Positions 39,418 through 49,048 of a stretch of DNA of 64,000 nt are shown in pieces. Origin of the DNA: Prevotellaceae bacterium UBA1746 (GTDB lineage: Bacteria > Bacteroidota > Bacteroidia > Bacteroidales > Bacteroidaceae); the NCBI GenBank assembly GCA_002314875.1, contig DCHS01000052.1:136129-200128 (forward strand). Reading direction: 5' to 3'. A program made the translations under genes and the position numbers. The notes under the pieces are model-generated. The model was given only the letters and a program-made list of their open reading frames with translations, was not told where the DNA came from and searched no databases. The stretch's first letter is position 1. The number at the start of each line of letters is the position of its first letter.

Positions 39418-42015
39418 ATGGCCAAGAAAACACCCGTTGTAAAAGAAATTTCAACGGCAAAGAAAAAGAAGAAATCAAGCAAGAAGCAGTCTAAACTGCG
39501 TTCGGAATTGAAGAGTGTGGCAGGTGTTGATGCCCGCCGCGACCTCGTCCGTATCGGTATAGCTGCTGTTCTGCTTCTTATTACCATTTTCCTATATATA
39601 GCTCTGATCAGCAACATCTTCACGGGTTCAGAAGATCAGGCACAGGTGATGGCTGGCGCTATTACAAATCCTGCAAATAAGGCTGGGATGTTGGGCGCTA
39701 TTAGTTCCTATTTCCTCATGAACCAGCTTTTCGGCGTTGGTTCTATCATGATTCCTGTATTCCTGACTTGTCTGGTCCTCAAACTGATGTTGAAGCAGGC
39801 ATGCCCCATTCGTCTTTGGAAGGCATTTATCCACCTCTCTATCATCATGGTGCTTGTATCCGTAGATGTTGCTTTCATCCAGGACCATATCCTTCCAGAT
39901 TCATTTACGGACCTTTTCGGTTTCGAGTTGGGCGGTATGCATGGTAAGGAAATCGTTGGCTATCTCGTAATGTATGTTGGTGAGATGGTGGCAATGGTAA
40001 TCCTCGGCTGTATCACTGTGGCTTACATCGGTTACTGGTTCACTCAGGTCTTTATCTGGATTTTCAAGGGCTTCCACAAGTTGGGTCACCTTATCTTCGG
40101 CAAGCCTGAGGAAGAAGAGGAGGAAGACGAAACCACTGATGACGAAGAAGCTTCTGACGATGAATCTGCAGAAGATGAAGAGTCTGAAGAATCCGGTGAA
40201 TCTGATGAGGAGGATGACGATGCTGAAGACGACAGTGAGTCTGATGACGAAGACGATACCGAAGATACTGAAGGCAAATCTGCAACAATAGACTTTACCG
40301 TTCCTGAGGGAGCTGTAGACGCAGAAGGTGTAGCAACACCCTTAGCCGTTATCGGCCCCGATGGCAATCCTACGGATGATGGTGTCACCGTTGATCCAGA
40401 ATCCGGCGATTTGAATTTGGATATCAACGAAACGACAGAGGAAACCGAAGCAGGAACAAAGACCCTCGTTGAAGACGAAGAGGCGTTCAAACCCTACGAT
40501 CCCAAACTCGATCTCGAGCGTTATAAGTATCCTACCCTCAACCTCTTGGAGCGTCATGATTCTGGTGCGCAAGAGGTGGATATGTTTGAGCAGAACGAAA
40601 ACAAGGAGCGCATTATCACCGTTCTCCGCAACTTCGGTGTAGAGATTACGGCTATTCAGGCGACTATCGGTCCTACCGTAACCCTTTACGAGATTACTCC
40701 AGCTCCTGGTGTCCGTATCGCTAAGATCCGCAATCTTGAAGATGATATCGCTCTTTCTCTTAGTGCGCTCGGTATACGTATCATTGCCCCCATTCCTGGT
40801 AAGGGAACCATCGGTATTGAGGTTCCGAATAAGAAGGCAAAGATAGTCTCTATGGAGAGCATCATCAATACGGCAAAGTTCCGCGAGACAAAATATGACC
40901 TCCCCATTGCACTCGGTAAGACTATTACGAATGAGATGTTCATGGTGGACCTTGCCAAAATGCCTCACCTCCTTGTTGCTGGTGCTACCGGTCAGGGTAA
41001 GTCTGTTGGTCTGAATGCCATCATCGCCTCTCTCCTCTATAAGAAACACCCCGCCGAACTGAAATTTGTCATGGTGGATCCTAAGAAGGTAGAGTTCTCC
41101 ATGTACAATCCCCTCATCAATCACTTCCTCGCTCAGGTGCCCGACAGCGATGAGCCAGTCATCACGGATGTTCACAAGGTCGTTCAGACATTGAAGTCTC
41201 TCTGTCAGGAGATGGACGAGCGTTATGATCTTTTGAAGACGGCGCATTGTAAGAATATCAAGGAGTACAACGCGAAGTTCTGCAACCGTCAGTTGAACCC
41301 CAACAACGGTCACAAATATATGCCTTATATTGTAGTCATCGTCGACGAGTTCGGTGATTTGATTATGACAGCAGGTAAGGAGATCGAACTTCCGATTGCT
41401 CGTATTGCCCAGTTGGCACGTGCAGTCGGTATCCACATGATTATTGCTACCCAGAGTCCTCGTGCTACTATTATCACTGGTAAGATTAAGGCAAACTTCC
41501 CAGGTCGTATGGCCTTCAAGGTAGCTCAGCGCGTGGAAAGTCAGACAATCCTCGATCGTACGGGAGCAAACAACCTCATCGGTCGTGGTGATATGCTTTT
41601 CCAGGCTGGTAGCGAAATCACCCGTGTTCAGTGTGCTTTCATTGATACTCCTGAAATTGAACGCATTGCAGACTTTATCTCCAAGCAGCAAGCATATCCT
41701 GGTCCTTTCGAACTGCCTCTCGTCAGCGAAGAGGGTGGTGAAGGACTGGAAGGCATCACGAGTACGGATGGTAACAGCACCTTTGAACAGGTGGCTCGAT
41801 TCGTTGTCAACACACAGATGGGTAGTACCTCCAAGATTCAGCGTACTTTCTCTGTCGGCTTTAACCGTGCTGGTCGCCTTATGGACCAGCTTGAAGATGC
41901 AGGTATTGTCGGTCCTCAAATGGGCTCCAAGCCTCGTGAGGTCCTTGTACATTCCGAAATTGAACTTGCTCAAATTCTCCAGGCCCTAAGAGATGCTGGC
42001 AAACACTTTGAATAA
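39418..42015 (+). CDS. ftsK: DNA translocase FtsK/SpoIIIE
   Basis: An 865-residue septal DNA pump that clears and aligns chromosome ends during division. A Lys-rich N terminus (about 3-35) precedes four membrane spans (about 45-205). A very acidic linker (about 229-288, nearly all Asp, Glu and Ser) follows. The alpha/beta motor has Walker A GATGQGKS at about 522-529 and Walker B IVVIVDEFGDL. The C-terminal gamma winged helix (about 795-865) would read orientation sites. The linker is short compared with E. coli. The gene is followed by lolA and trxB in the same direction. Confidence 0.95.
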   Translation: MAKKTPVVKEISTAKKKKKSSKKQSKLRSELKSVAGVDARRDLVRIGIAAVLLLITIFLYIALISNIFTGSEDQAQVMAGAITNPANKAGMLGAISSYFLMNQLFGVGSIMIPVFLTCLVLKLMLKQACPIRLWKAFIHLSIIMVLVSVDVAFIQDHILPDSFTDLFGFELGGMHGKEIVGYLVMYVGEMVAMVILGCITVAYIGYWFTQVFIWIFKGFHKLGHLIFGKPEEEEEEDETTDDEEASDDESAEDEESEESGESDEEDDDAEDDSESDDEDDTEDTEGKSATIDFTVPEGAVDAEGVATPLAVIGPDGNPTDDGVTVDPESGDLNLDINETTEETEAGTKTLVEDEEAFKPYDPKLDLERYKYPTLNLLERHDSGAQEVDMFEQNENKERIITVLRNFGVEITAIQATIGPTVTLYEITPAPGVRIAKIRNLEDDIALSLSALGIRIIAPIPGKGTIGIEVPNKKAKIVSMESIINTAKFRETKYDLPIALGKTITNEMFMVDLAKMPHLLVAGATGQGKSVGLNAIIASLLYKKHPAELKFVMVDPKKVEFSMYNPLINHFLAQVPDSDEPVITDVHKVVQTLKSLCQEMDERYDLLKTAHCKNIKEYNAKFCNRQLNPNNGHKYMPYIVVIVDEFGDLIMTAGKEIELPIARIAQLARAVGIHMIIATQSPRATIITGKIKANFPGRMAFKVAQRVESQTILDRTGANNLIGRGDMLFQAGSEITRVQCAFIDTPEIERIADFISKQQAYPGPFELPLVSEEGGEGLEGITSTDGNSTFEQVARFVVNTQMGSTSKIQRTFSVGFNRAGRLMDQLEDAGIVGPQMGSKPREVLVHSEIELAQILQALRDAGKHFE

Positions 42016-42064
42016 TAATTCGACTTGGTCGTTCTTGGCCAAGTCTCCCACGAAAAATATAGCA

Positions 42065-42664
42065 ATGAAAAACAAAATTATCTTATTGCTCTTTGCCCTC
42101 TTCTCTTTGGGCTTGAGCGCACAGACGGCTAAATCCGTTCTCGACAAGACGGCTGCACTCTGCAGTTCCGGCGCAGTTCAAGTGAACTTTACGGCAAAAG
42201 GCGCCAGAGGAAACTCCAGCGGTACCTTGGTTGCCCAGAACAACAAATTTACCCTCCAGAGTCCTCAGGCAAACATCTGGTTTGACGGCAAGACAGAGTG
42301 GAGTATCGTTAGCGGCTCCGACGAGGTGAATGTCAGCAATCCCTCAGCAAAGGAAATCGCTTCCATGAATCCGATGAACTTTGTCAATCTCTATAAGAAG
42401 GGTTATAAGTCTACTTTGAAGACTGTTGGAAACAATTACGAAGTTCACCTTGTTGCCACCTCAAAGTCACAGGCTATCAAGGAAATGTACATCTATATCA
42501 GCAAGACCTCTTCCAAGCCCACCCTCGTCAAGATGCGTACGGGTAGTAAGGATTGGACCTCAATCGTTGTCAATTCCTTCAAAACCCTTGGAAAGCAGTC
42601 TGACGCCGCTTTCAAATACAATGTCAAGGATCATCCTGGCATGAAGGTCATCGATCTCCGATAA
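42065..42664 (+). CDS. lolA: Outer-membrane lipoprotein carrier LolA-like protein
   Basis: This 199-residue periplasmic protein has a signal peptide ending at GLSAQ (residue 19). The mature part is a LolA half-barrel (VQVNFTAKGARGNSSGTLVAQ, then NIWFDGKTEWSIV and SGSDEVNVSNPS). It would ferry lipoproteins from the inner to the outer membrane. I start at 42065; the 24 codons possible before it overlap ftsK and are not a signal peptide. The position directly after ftsK is a common Bacteroidales arrangement. Confidence 0.85.
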   Translation: MKNKIILLLFALFSLGLSAQTAKSVLDKTAALCSSGAVQVNFTAKGARGNSSGTLVAQNNKFTLQSPQANIWFDGKTEWSIVSGSDEVNVSNPSAKEIASMNPMNFVNLYKKGYKSTLKTVGNNYEVHLVATSKSQAIKEMYIYISKTSSKPTLVKMRTGSKDWTSIVVNSFKTLGKQSDAAFKYNVKDHPGMKVIDLR

Positions 42665-42685
42665 CAAATAAAACTATAATACCAA

Positions 42686-43624
42686 ATGGAAATTTTAAGA
42701 ACTCTTATTCTCGGTAGTGGCCCTGCTGGCTATACCGCTGCAATTTATGCTGGCCGTGCAGGTCTTAATCCCGTTGTATACGAAGGTCTCCAGCCTGGTG
42801 GCCAGTTGACACAGACCACCGAAATTGAAAACTTCCCCGGCTATCCCGAAGGCGTTGATGCCAACGAGATGATGGACGACCTTCGCAAGCAGGCGGAGCG
42901 TTTCGGTACTGAAGTCCGCAGCGCAGTTTGTACTAAGGCGGACCTCAGCGCTCATCCTTTCACCCTGACCTTCGACGATGAAAGTGTCGTTCAGTGCCAT
43001 ACCCTTGTCATCGCAACCGGTGCAAGTGCAAAGTACCTCGGTCTCGCTGACGAAGAGAAGTATCGCGGTCAGGGTGTTAGTGCCTGCGCTACCTGTGACG
43101 GTTTCTTCTATCGCAAGCGTGTCGTTGCCGTTGTCGGTGGTGGTGATACCGCTTGTGAAGAGGCTACCTATCTTGCAGGTTTGGCAAAGAAGGTATATCT
43201 CATCGTTCGTAAGGACTACCTCCGTGCTTCCAAGGCAATGCAGGATCGTGTCTTCAACAACGAGAAGATTGAAGTTCTCTTTGAATGCAACACCCTTGGC
43301 CTCTTCGGTGAAGATGGTGTAGAAGGTGCTCATCTCGTTCGTCGTAAGGGCCAGCCCGATGAAGAGAAGTTTGATATCGCTATTGATGGCTTCTTCCTCG
43401 CTATTGGTCATCGCCCCAACTCTGAACTCTTCCGCGGCCAGTTGGATTTGGACGAAATCGGTTACATCAAAACCGATGGTCCTTCTCCCCGCACCAATAT
43501 CCCCGGTGTCTATGCTGCTGGTGATGTCGCTGACCCCTACTATCGTCAGGCCATCGTTGCTGCCGCTTCTGGCTGTAAGGCTGCTATGGAGGCTGAAAAG
43601 TATCTTCAGGCAGAAAACCTTTGA
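42686..43624 (+). CDS. trxB: Thioredoxin-disulfide reductase
   Basis: This 312-residue flavoenzyme passes electrons from NADPH to thioredoxin. The FAD loop is LILGSGPAGYTAAIYAGRAG, the redox pair is C134-x2-C137 in SACATCDGFFY, the NADPH loop is VAVVGGGDTACEEA, and the FAD tail is PGVYAAGDVADPYYRQ. Length is normal for the low-molecular-weight class. It lies 21 bases after lolA. Confidence 0.96.
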   Translation: MEILRTLILGSGPAGYTAAIYAGRAGLNPVVYEGLQPGGQLTQTTEIENFPGYPEGVDANEMMDDLRKQAERFGTEVRSAVCTKADLSAHPFTLTFDDESVVQCHTLVIATGASAKYLGLADEEKYRGQGVSACATCDGFFYRKRVVAVVGGGDTACEEATYLAGLAKKVYLIVRKDYLRASKAMQDRVFNNEKIEVLFECNTLGLFGEDGVEGAHLVRRKGQPDEEKFDIAIDGFFLAIGHRPNSELFRGQLDLDEIGYIKTDGPSPRTNIPGVYAAGDVADPYYRQAIVAAASGCKAAMEAEKYLQAENL

Positions 43625-43676
43625 TGAATAGGGTAGCCTATTATCCAGCATCGAAGGTGCAATAATCCTAATAACC

Positions 43677-43699
43677 TTTAAGTTTCGCGAAAACTTAAA
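43677..43699 (+). promoter_or_regulatory. Hairpin abutting the fbp start codon
   Basis: TTTAAGTTT (43677-43685) pairs perfectly with AAACTTAAA (43691-43699) around a CGCGA loop. The stem ends five bases before the ATG at 43705, covering the ribosome entry region. Confidence 0.6.
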
Positions 43700-43704
43700 C
43701 TATT

Positions 43705-45711
43705 ATGCAAAACACTTTGAGCGCAAAAGAAGATCTACGCTATCTGACTCTTCTCTCGCGCGATTTTCCCAATATCCCTACGGTGACGACGGAGATTATC
43801 AATCTTCAGGCAATCTTGCAGTTACCGAAGCCGACCGAGCATTTCCTTGCGGACCTTCATGGAGAAAACGAGGCTTTTCTCCATGTTCTCCGCAATGCTT
43901 CCGGTCGCATCAAGCGCCGTGTAACGGAGATTCTCTCCAAGAACGGACCGCTACGTCCCCAGGGAGTAAAACCGCTGAATAAGCAGGAGCAACGAGAATT
44001 CTGTTCGCTAATCTATTATCCCGAACAGAAACTCGAACTCCTTCATCAGCAACAGGAGGTTGACGATGATTTTTATCGCCGAACCTTATATAATCTCGTC
44101 CTTATTTGTCGCAATTTCTCCGCGAAGTATACACGTTCGAAGGTTCGTAAGAGCCTTCCCCCTGAGTATGCCTATACCATTGAGGAATTGCTCCATGAGA
44201 GCATAGATGACTTATCGAAACGTGCTTACTATGAGGGCATTATTGATGCCATTATAGAGACGCGTCGTGCTGACCATTTCATTGCTGCCCTTTGTAATGT
44301 CATCCAACGACTCGCCATCGAACGCCTCCACATTCTTGGCGATATCTTCGACCGCGGGCCTGGAGCGCATTTCATCATGGATCGTCTCTGCGAGTACCAT
44401 CATCTTGATATTCAGTGGGGTAATCACGATATTCTTTGGATGGGAGCGGCTGCTGGTAACCGCTGCTGTATCGCTACTGTCCTCCGTCTTTCTCTGCGCT
44501 ATGGCAACTCTGCCGTTCTCGAAGAGGGCTATGGTATCAATCTCGTGCCGCTTGCTACTTTTGCCTTGGAAACCTATGGTGACGATCCCTGCGACATCTT
44601 CATTCCCCACTACCTCCGCCGTGGTAAGGAACCTGGTGAGAAACAACGTCTTCTCGACGCCCGTATGCACAAGGCCATTTCTGTTATAGAATTCAAACTT
44701 GAAGGCCAGATGGTACAGCGTCATCCAGAATGGAATATGCTCCACCGCGACCTGCTGAGCCAGTGCGATTTCGAGAAGGGAACGATTACTCTTGAAGGTA
44801 AGGAATACGAACTGACCGACAAAAACTTCCCCACGATTGATCCCGCTGACCCTTGTCGCCTGACACAGGAGGAACAGGAACTTGTGGATAGCATTCGTCG
44901 TTCCTTCCGTATCAGCGAGCGTCTCCAACGCCACATCAGTTGCATCCTCTCCCGTGGAGCGATGTATAAGATTACCAATGGCAATCTGCTGTTCCATGCC
45001 TCAGTTCCTTTGAACGAGGACGGAAGCATTAAGGAGGTCAAGATTGGGGATGAAATGCTTGGCGGCCGCGAATTGATGGATCGTGTGGAGCAGATTGTCC
45101 GTATGGCTTACGACGATGCTGCCGCTCGAGAAGAGAAGGCTGCAGCCCGCGACTATTTCTGGTATCTGTGGAGTGGTCCCGAAAGTCCACTTTTCGATAA
45201 GGGAAAGATGGCGACTTTCGAACGCTATTTCATCACAGATAAGAAGACCCACGAAGAACCCAAGGGCTGGTATTATCGTCTCCGTGATGATGCCAATGTC
45301 ATCGACGGTATCCTCGACCATTTCGGAGTGGAAGGCGAAGACCGCCATATCATCAACGGTCACGTTCCCGTCCATGCTTCACGTGGTGAAAATCCTGTGA
45401 AGGCAGACGGTCGCTTGCTGGTCATTGACGGCGGATTTGCCGAGGCTTATCACCGTACTACAGGTATCGCAGGTTATACGCTTGTTTATCACTCACGTGG
45501 ATTTGAACTTGTTCAGCATGAGCCGTTTAAATCCCGTACAGAGGCCATCGCCAAAGGTTCTGATATTGTTTCCCAGCGCCAGATTGTGGCACGAAGCAAT
45601 CATCGCCTTCTCGTATCGGAAACCGACAAAGGCCACGAAATAATGATTCAAATAGAAGACTTGAAGCGTCTGCTGAGAGCCTATCGTAAAGGTTATATAA
45701 AGGAAAGATAA
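43705..45711 (+). CDS. fbp: Fructose-1,6-bisphosphatase, class III
   Basis: A 668-residue gluconeogenic phosphatase of the Firmicutes/Bacteroidetes class with a metallophosphatase fold. Metal-binding signatures are FLADLHGENEAF, LGDIFDRGPGAHFIMD and IQWGNHDILWMG, and late INGHVPVHASRGENPVK completes the site. The length matches the class. It is followed after 12 bases by sdaA and then a GH35 gene. The serine dehydratase makes pyruvate, so the pair may help balance three-carbon supply and gluconeogenesis; that is inference from order. Confidence 0.95.
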   Translation: MQNTLSAKEDLRYLTLLSRDFPNIPTVTTEIINLQAILQLPKPTEHFLADLHGENEAFLHVLRNASGRIKRRVTEILSKNGPLRPQGVKPLNKQEQREFCSLIYYPEQKLELLHQQQEVDDDFYRRTLYNLVLICRNFSAKYTRSKVRKSLPPEYAYTIEELLHESIDDLSKRAYYEGIIDAIIETRRADHFIAALCNVIQRLAIERLHILGDIFDRGPGAHFIMDRLCEYHHLDIQWGNHDILWMGAAAGNRCCIATVLRLSLRYGNSAVLEEGYGINLVPLATFALETYGDDPCDIFIPHYLRRGKEPGEKQRLLDARMHKAISVIEFKLEGQMVQRHPEWNMLHRDLLSQCDFEKGTITLEGKEYELTDKNFPTIDPADPCRLTQEEQELVDSIRRSFRISERLQRHISCILSRGAMYKITNGNLLFHASVPLNEDGSIKEVKIGDEMLGGRELMDRVEQIVRMAYDDAAAREEKAAARDYFWYLWSGPESPLFDKGKMATFERYFITDKKTHEEPKGWYYRLRDDANVIDGILDHFGVEGEDRHIINGHVPVHASRGENPVKADGRLLVIDGGFAEAYHRTTGIAGYTLVYHSRGFELVQHEPFKSRTEAIAKGSDIVSQRQIVARSNHRLLVSETDKGHEIMIQIEDLKRLLRAYRKGYIKER

Positions 45712-45723
45712 AATTTATTGTAT

Positions 45724-46929
45724 ATGAAATCGCTGAAAGAACTTTTTCGTGTTGGCTACGGCCCCAGTAGTTCGCACACCATGGGACCACGTGCTGCTGC
45801 TCAGAATTATCTCGCGCGCCATAGCGACGCTGCAAGATTTCGTGTAACGCTCTATGGCTCCCTCGCTTCAACGGGAAAGGGACATTTGACAGATGAGGCA
45901 ATCCTCACAGTTTTGGGAAATGAACGCACCGAAGTAGTTTGGTGTCCTGAAATAGTTCTTCCCTTCCATCCCAATGGAATGAAATTTGAAGTAAAAATGG
46001 AAGACGGAACCCTTGTTGATCCTTGGGTAGTTTACTCCGTCGGCGGTGGTGCGCTCGCCGAAGAAGGTGAATCAGCCATCGAGACTCCCGAGGTATACGA
46101 GTTAGACCATTTAATGGACATTATGAATTGGTGTGACGAACGTGGTATGCACTATTGGAACTATGTCGATGAATGTGAAGGTCCTGAGATTTGGGATTAT
46201 CTCGATTATGTATGGGAAGTCATGGAGGCTGCTGTTGAGCGCGGTCTAGAGGCAGAAGGCGTTCTTCCTGGTGGTTTGAATCTTCAGCGCAAGGCTCCTC
46301 GCTATTATATCAAGGCTTTGGGTTACGGTAAGAATCTCCAAAGCCGAGGTCTTGTTTTTGCTTATGCTCTGGCAGTCAGCGAAGAGAATGCTTCCGGTGG
46401 TCAGATTGTTACTGCTCCGACCTGTGGTAGTTGCGGTGTCGTTCCCGGTGTGCTCTATCACATCGTTAAGAGCCGTCAGGTTCCTCGCATCCGTACATTG
46501 CATGCACTTGCAACAGCAGGTCTCGTTGGAAATGTTGCAAAAACTCTTGCAAGTATTTCCGGTGCTGAGGCTGGTTGCCAGGCAGAGGTCGGTGTAGCGT
46601 GTGCAATGGCTGCCGCTGCTGCCAATTATAGTTTCGGTGGTGGTCTCGCGGCTACGGAATATGCGGCGGAAATGGGTCTCGAACACCATCTCGGAATGAC
46701 CTGCGATCCCATCTGCGGTCTCGTTCAGATTCCTTGTATTGAGCGTAATGCCCACGCTGCGGGACGTGCCCTCGATGCCAACATCTATGCTACTTTTGCA
46801 GAAGGTGTTCATCGCATCTCTTACGACAAGGCTGTGACCGTGATGGGTAAGACTGGCCGTGATCTTCCTTCACTCTATCGTGAAACCTCTGAAGGCGGTT
46901 TGGCATCTCTTGTAAATAATCCCAAATAA
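45724..46929 (+). CDS. sdaA: L-serine ammonia-lyase (iron-sulfur type)
   Basis: This 401-residue enzyme deaminates L-serine to pyruvate and ammonia with a 4Fe-4S cluster. The N-terminal beta-type domain starts GYGPSSSHTMGPRAAA. The alpha-type domain holds TAPTCGSCGVVPGVLYH, and cysteines in MTCDPICGLVQIPCIERNA would bind the cluster. Both halves are in one chain. The ATG at 45724 is preferred to the TTG two codons upstream. It lies 12 bases after fbp and 10 before the GH35 gene, clearly one operon. Confidence 0.94.
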   Translation: MKSLKELFRVGYGPSSSHTMGPRAAAQNYLARHSDAARFRVTLYGSLASTGKGHLTDEAILTVLGNERTEVVWCPEIVLPFHPNGMKFEVKMEDGTLVDPWVVYSVGGGALAEEGESAIETPEVYELDHLMDIMNWCDERGMHYWNYVDECEGPEIWDYLDYVWEVMEAAVERGLEAEGVLPGGLNLQRKAPRYYIKALGYGKNLQSRGLVFAYALAVSEENASGGQIVTAPTCGSCGVVPGVLYHIVKSRQVPRIRTLHALATAGLVGNVAKTLASISGAEAGCQAEVGVACAMAAAAANYSFGGGLAATEYAAEMGLEHHLGMTCDPICGLVQIPCIERNAHAAGRALDANIYATFAEGVHRISYDKAVTVMGKTGRDLPSLYRETSEGGLASLVNNPK

Positions 46930-46939
46930 ATTCGTTGAT

Positions 46940-48976
46940 ATGAAGAAATTGAGAAATGCTGTCCTGATGGCCATGTTGCTTCTTACCAATGTGGCCTTTG
47001 CAGTAACTACATCATCAAAGCATACATTCGAAATCAAAGGCGGCAATTTCGTTTATGACGGAAAGCCGACAATGATTTATGCGGGTGAGATGCATTTTGC
47101 TCGAATTCCCCAAGCCTATTGGCGTCATCGTTTACAGATGATGAAAGCCATGGGTCTCAATACGGTTGCAACATATGTATTCTGGAATTTCCACGAGGTG
47201 GCTCCAGGAAAATGGGATTGGACCTCTGACGAACATAACATCCGCAAGTTTGTTCTGTTAGCGCAGGAAGAGGGTATGCACGTCATTCTTCGTCCTGGTC
47301 CCTATTGCTGTGCAGAATGGGAGTACGGAGGTTATCCTTGGTGGCTCCAGCAGACACCAGGCTTGGTCATTCGTTCTAATAATCAGCTGTTTCTTGATTC
47401 TTGCCGTGTCTATGTAAATCAATTGGCTGATCAACTACGTGACCTTCAGGTAACTCATGGTGGTCCTATTGTCATGGTTCAGGCTGAGAACGAATTCGGT
47501 TCTTATGTGGCTCAGCGTAAGGATATTCCTTTGGAAGAACATAAGAAATACAGTGCCTCTATTCGTCAGATTTTGCTCGATGCCGGTTTTGACATTCCAA
47601 TGTTCACGAGCGATGGTTCCTGGCTTTTTAACGGTGGAGCAATCGAGGGTGCACTTCCTACGGCAAACGGTGAAGATAACATCGAAAACCTGAAGAAAGT
47701 AGTTAACGAATACCATGGCGGTGAGGGCCCGTACATGGTTGCTGAATTCTATCCTGGGTGGTTAGACCACTGGAATGAGCCCTTCCAGAAAGTTTCGACG
47801 GAATCTGTTGTAAAACAGACTGCCAAGTACCTTGAGAATGGGGTAAACTTCAATTTCTATATGGTACATGGTGGAACGAACTTCGGTTTCTGGGCTGGTG
47901 CTAATTACAACAATGCCACCAATATCCAGCCAGATATTACCTCTTATGATTATGATGCACCTATCAGCGAGGCAGGTTGGGCTACCGAGAAATACATGGC
48001 TGTTCGTAATCTCATGCAAAAGAGCGTGAATTATGAACTTCCTGACATTCCCACGCAGATTCCTGTCATTTCTATCGCTGACATGACTTTCGACCGTGTA
48101 GCCGATGTCTTGAGTGAGTTGGAAAAGACAGAGGCTGTAGAAAATGACCAACCCCTCAATTTTGAGGATCTCGGTCAAGGTTTTGGCTACGTGCTTTATC
48201 GTCGTCATTTCAATCAGCCTATTTCGGGTTTGATGAAAGTTCCTGGAATCGCAGACTTTGCTACGGTATATGTCAATGGCAAGAAGGTCGGCGAGCTCAA
48301 TCGTCTGATTGATTGCGACAGCATTTTTGTTGATGTTCCTTTTAATGGAACCCTTGACCTCCTCGTTGAAAACTGTGGACGCATCAATTATGGTGCTCGC
48401 ATTGTGGAGAATCACAAAGGCATCACCCAGCCCATCACCATCAATGGAAGTATGATTTCTGGCAATTGGAAAATGTACCATCTCCCGATGAATGGCATGC
48501 CTTCTGTTTCGGCTACTTCTGCTTATCAGGTAGGAAGACCGGTGCTGTATCATGCACAATTCTCCCTCTCGAAAGTGGGTGACACCTTCCTTGATATGGA
48601 AAAGTGGGGCAAGGGTATTGTCTTCGTTAACGGGCACAATCTGGGCCGATATTGGAAGGTTGGTCCTCAGCAAACCCTTTATCTTCCTGGATGTTGGCTG
48701 AATGAAGGTATGAATGAAATCGTTGTTTTTGAACAAATCAATGATAACCGCAAGTACTTCTTGTCCAGTGTAGAAACACCGGTTCTCGATAAATTGGGTA
48801 CGGGTGAAGTAGAACAAGATTCTCCAGAAAAAATCATTGTAAAGCAACTTGAGGAAATCTCTATTCTTCGTGAGGAAAACAAGGCACTTCGTGAGGAAAA
48901 TACTTCCTTGAAAGAGGAAAATGAGAGCCTCCAAAAGAAAATGCAGTCAATGTCTAGAAAGAAACGAGTTCGTTGA
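46940..48976 (+). CDS. Secreted GH35 beta-galactosidase with C-terminal leucine-zipper coiled coil
   Basis: This 678-residue enzyme has a signal peptide ending near NVAFA. The GH35 TIM barrel begins IKGGNFVYDGKPTMIYAGEM, continues with HFARIPQAYWRHRL and RPGPYCCAEWEYGGYPWWL, and holds the acid/base glutamate near 182 (QAENEFGSY) and the nucleophile near 268 (MVAEFYPGW). Jelly-roll domains fill about 390-610 (FVNGHNLGRYWKVGPQQTLY). Unusually, residues about 635-670 form a coiled coil of four exact heptads, then a basic tail. It should cleave beta-galactosides outside the cytoplasm, probably as an oligomer. Confidence 0.9.
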   Translation: MKKLRNAVLMAMLLLTNVAFAVTTSSKHTFEIKGGNFVYDGKPTMIYAGEMHFARIPQAYWRHRLQMMKAMGLNTVATYVFWNFHEVAPGKWDWTSDEHNIRKFVLLAQEEGMHVILRPGPYCCAEWEYGGYPWWLQQTPGLVIRSNNQLFLDSCRVYVNQLADQLRDLQVTHGGPIVMVQAENEFGSYVAQRKDIPLEEHKKYSASIRQILLDAGFDIPMFTSDGSWLFNGGAIEGALPTANGEDNIENLKKVVNEYHGGEGPYMVAEFYPGWLDHWNEPFQKVSTESVVKQTAKYLENGVNFNFYMVHGGTNFGFWAGANYNNATNIQPDITSYDYDAPISEAGWATEKYMAVRNLMQKSVNYELPDIPTQIPVISIADMTFDRVADVLSELEKTEAVENDQPLNFEDLGQGFGYVLYRRHFNQPISGLMKVPGIADFATVYVNGKKVGELNRLIDCDSIFVDVPFNGTLDLLVENCGRINYGARIVENHKGITQPITINGSMISGNWKMYHLPMNGMPSVSATSAYQVGRPVLYHAQFSLSKVGDTFLDMEKWGKGIVFVNGHNLGRYWKVGPQQTLYLPGCWLNEGMNEIVVFEQINDNRKYFLSSVETPVLDKLGTGEVEQDSPEKIIVKQLEEISILREENKALREENTSLKEENESLQKKMQSMSRKKRVR

Positions 48977-49048
48977 CTTCATAGTTTCGTTCGAACTACA
49001 CCTTTTTAAAGGGATATAATAAGTTTTATTTTTCTGAAAAAGTTCATC

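Noticed and set aside
40342..41973. A 543-codon open frame on the minus strand opposite ftsK
   Set aside because: It lies entirely within a clearly identified FtsK gene, has no family features and reflects codon bias of the sense strand.
47762..48934. A 390-codon minus-strand frame opposite the GH35 gene
   Set aside because: It is opposite a well-supported enzyme, and its product has no recognisable domain.
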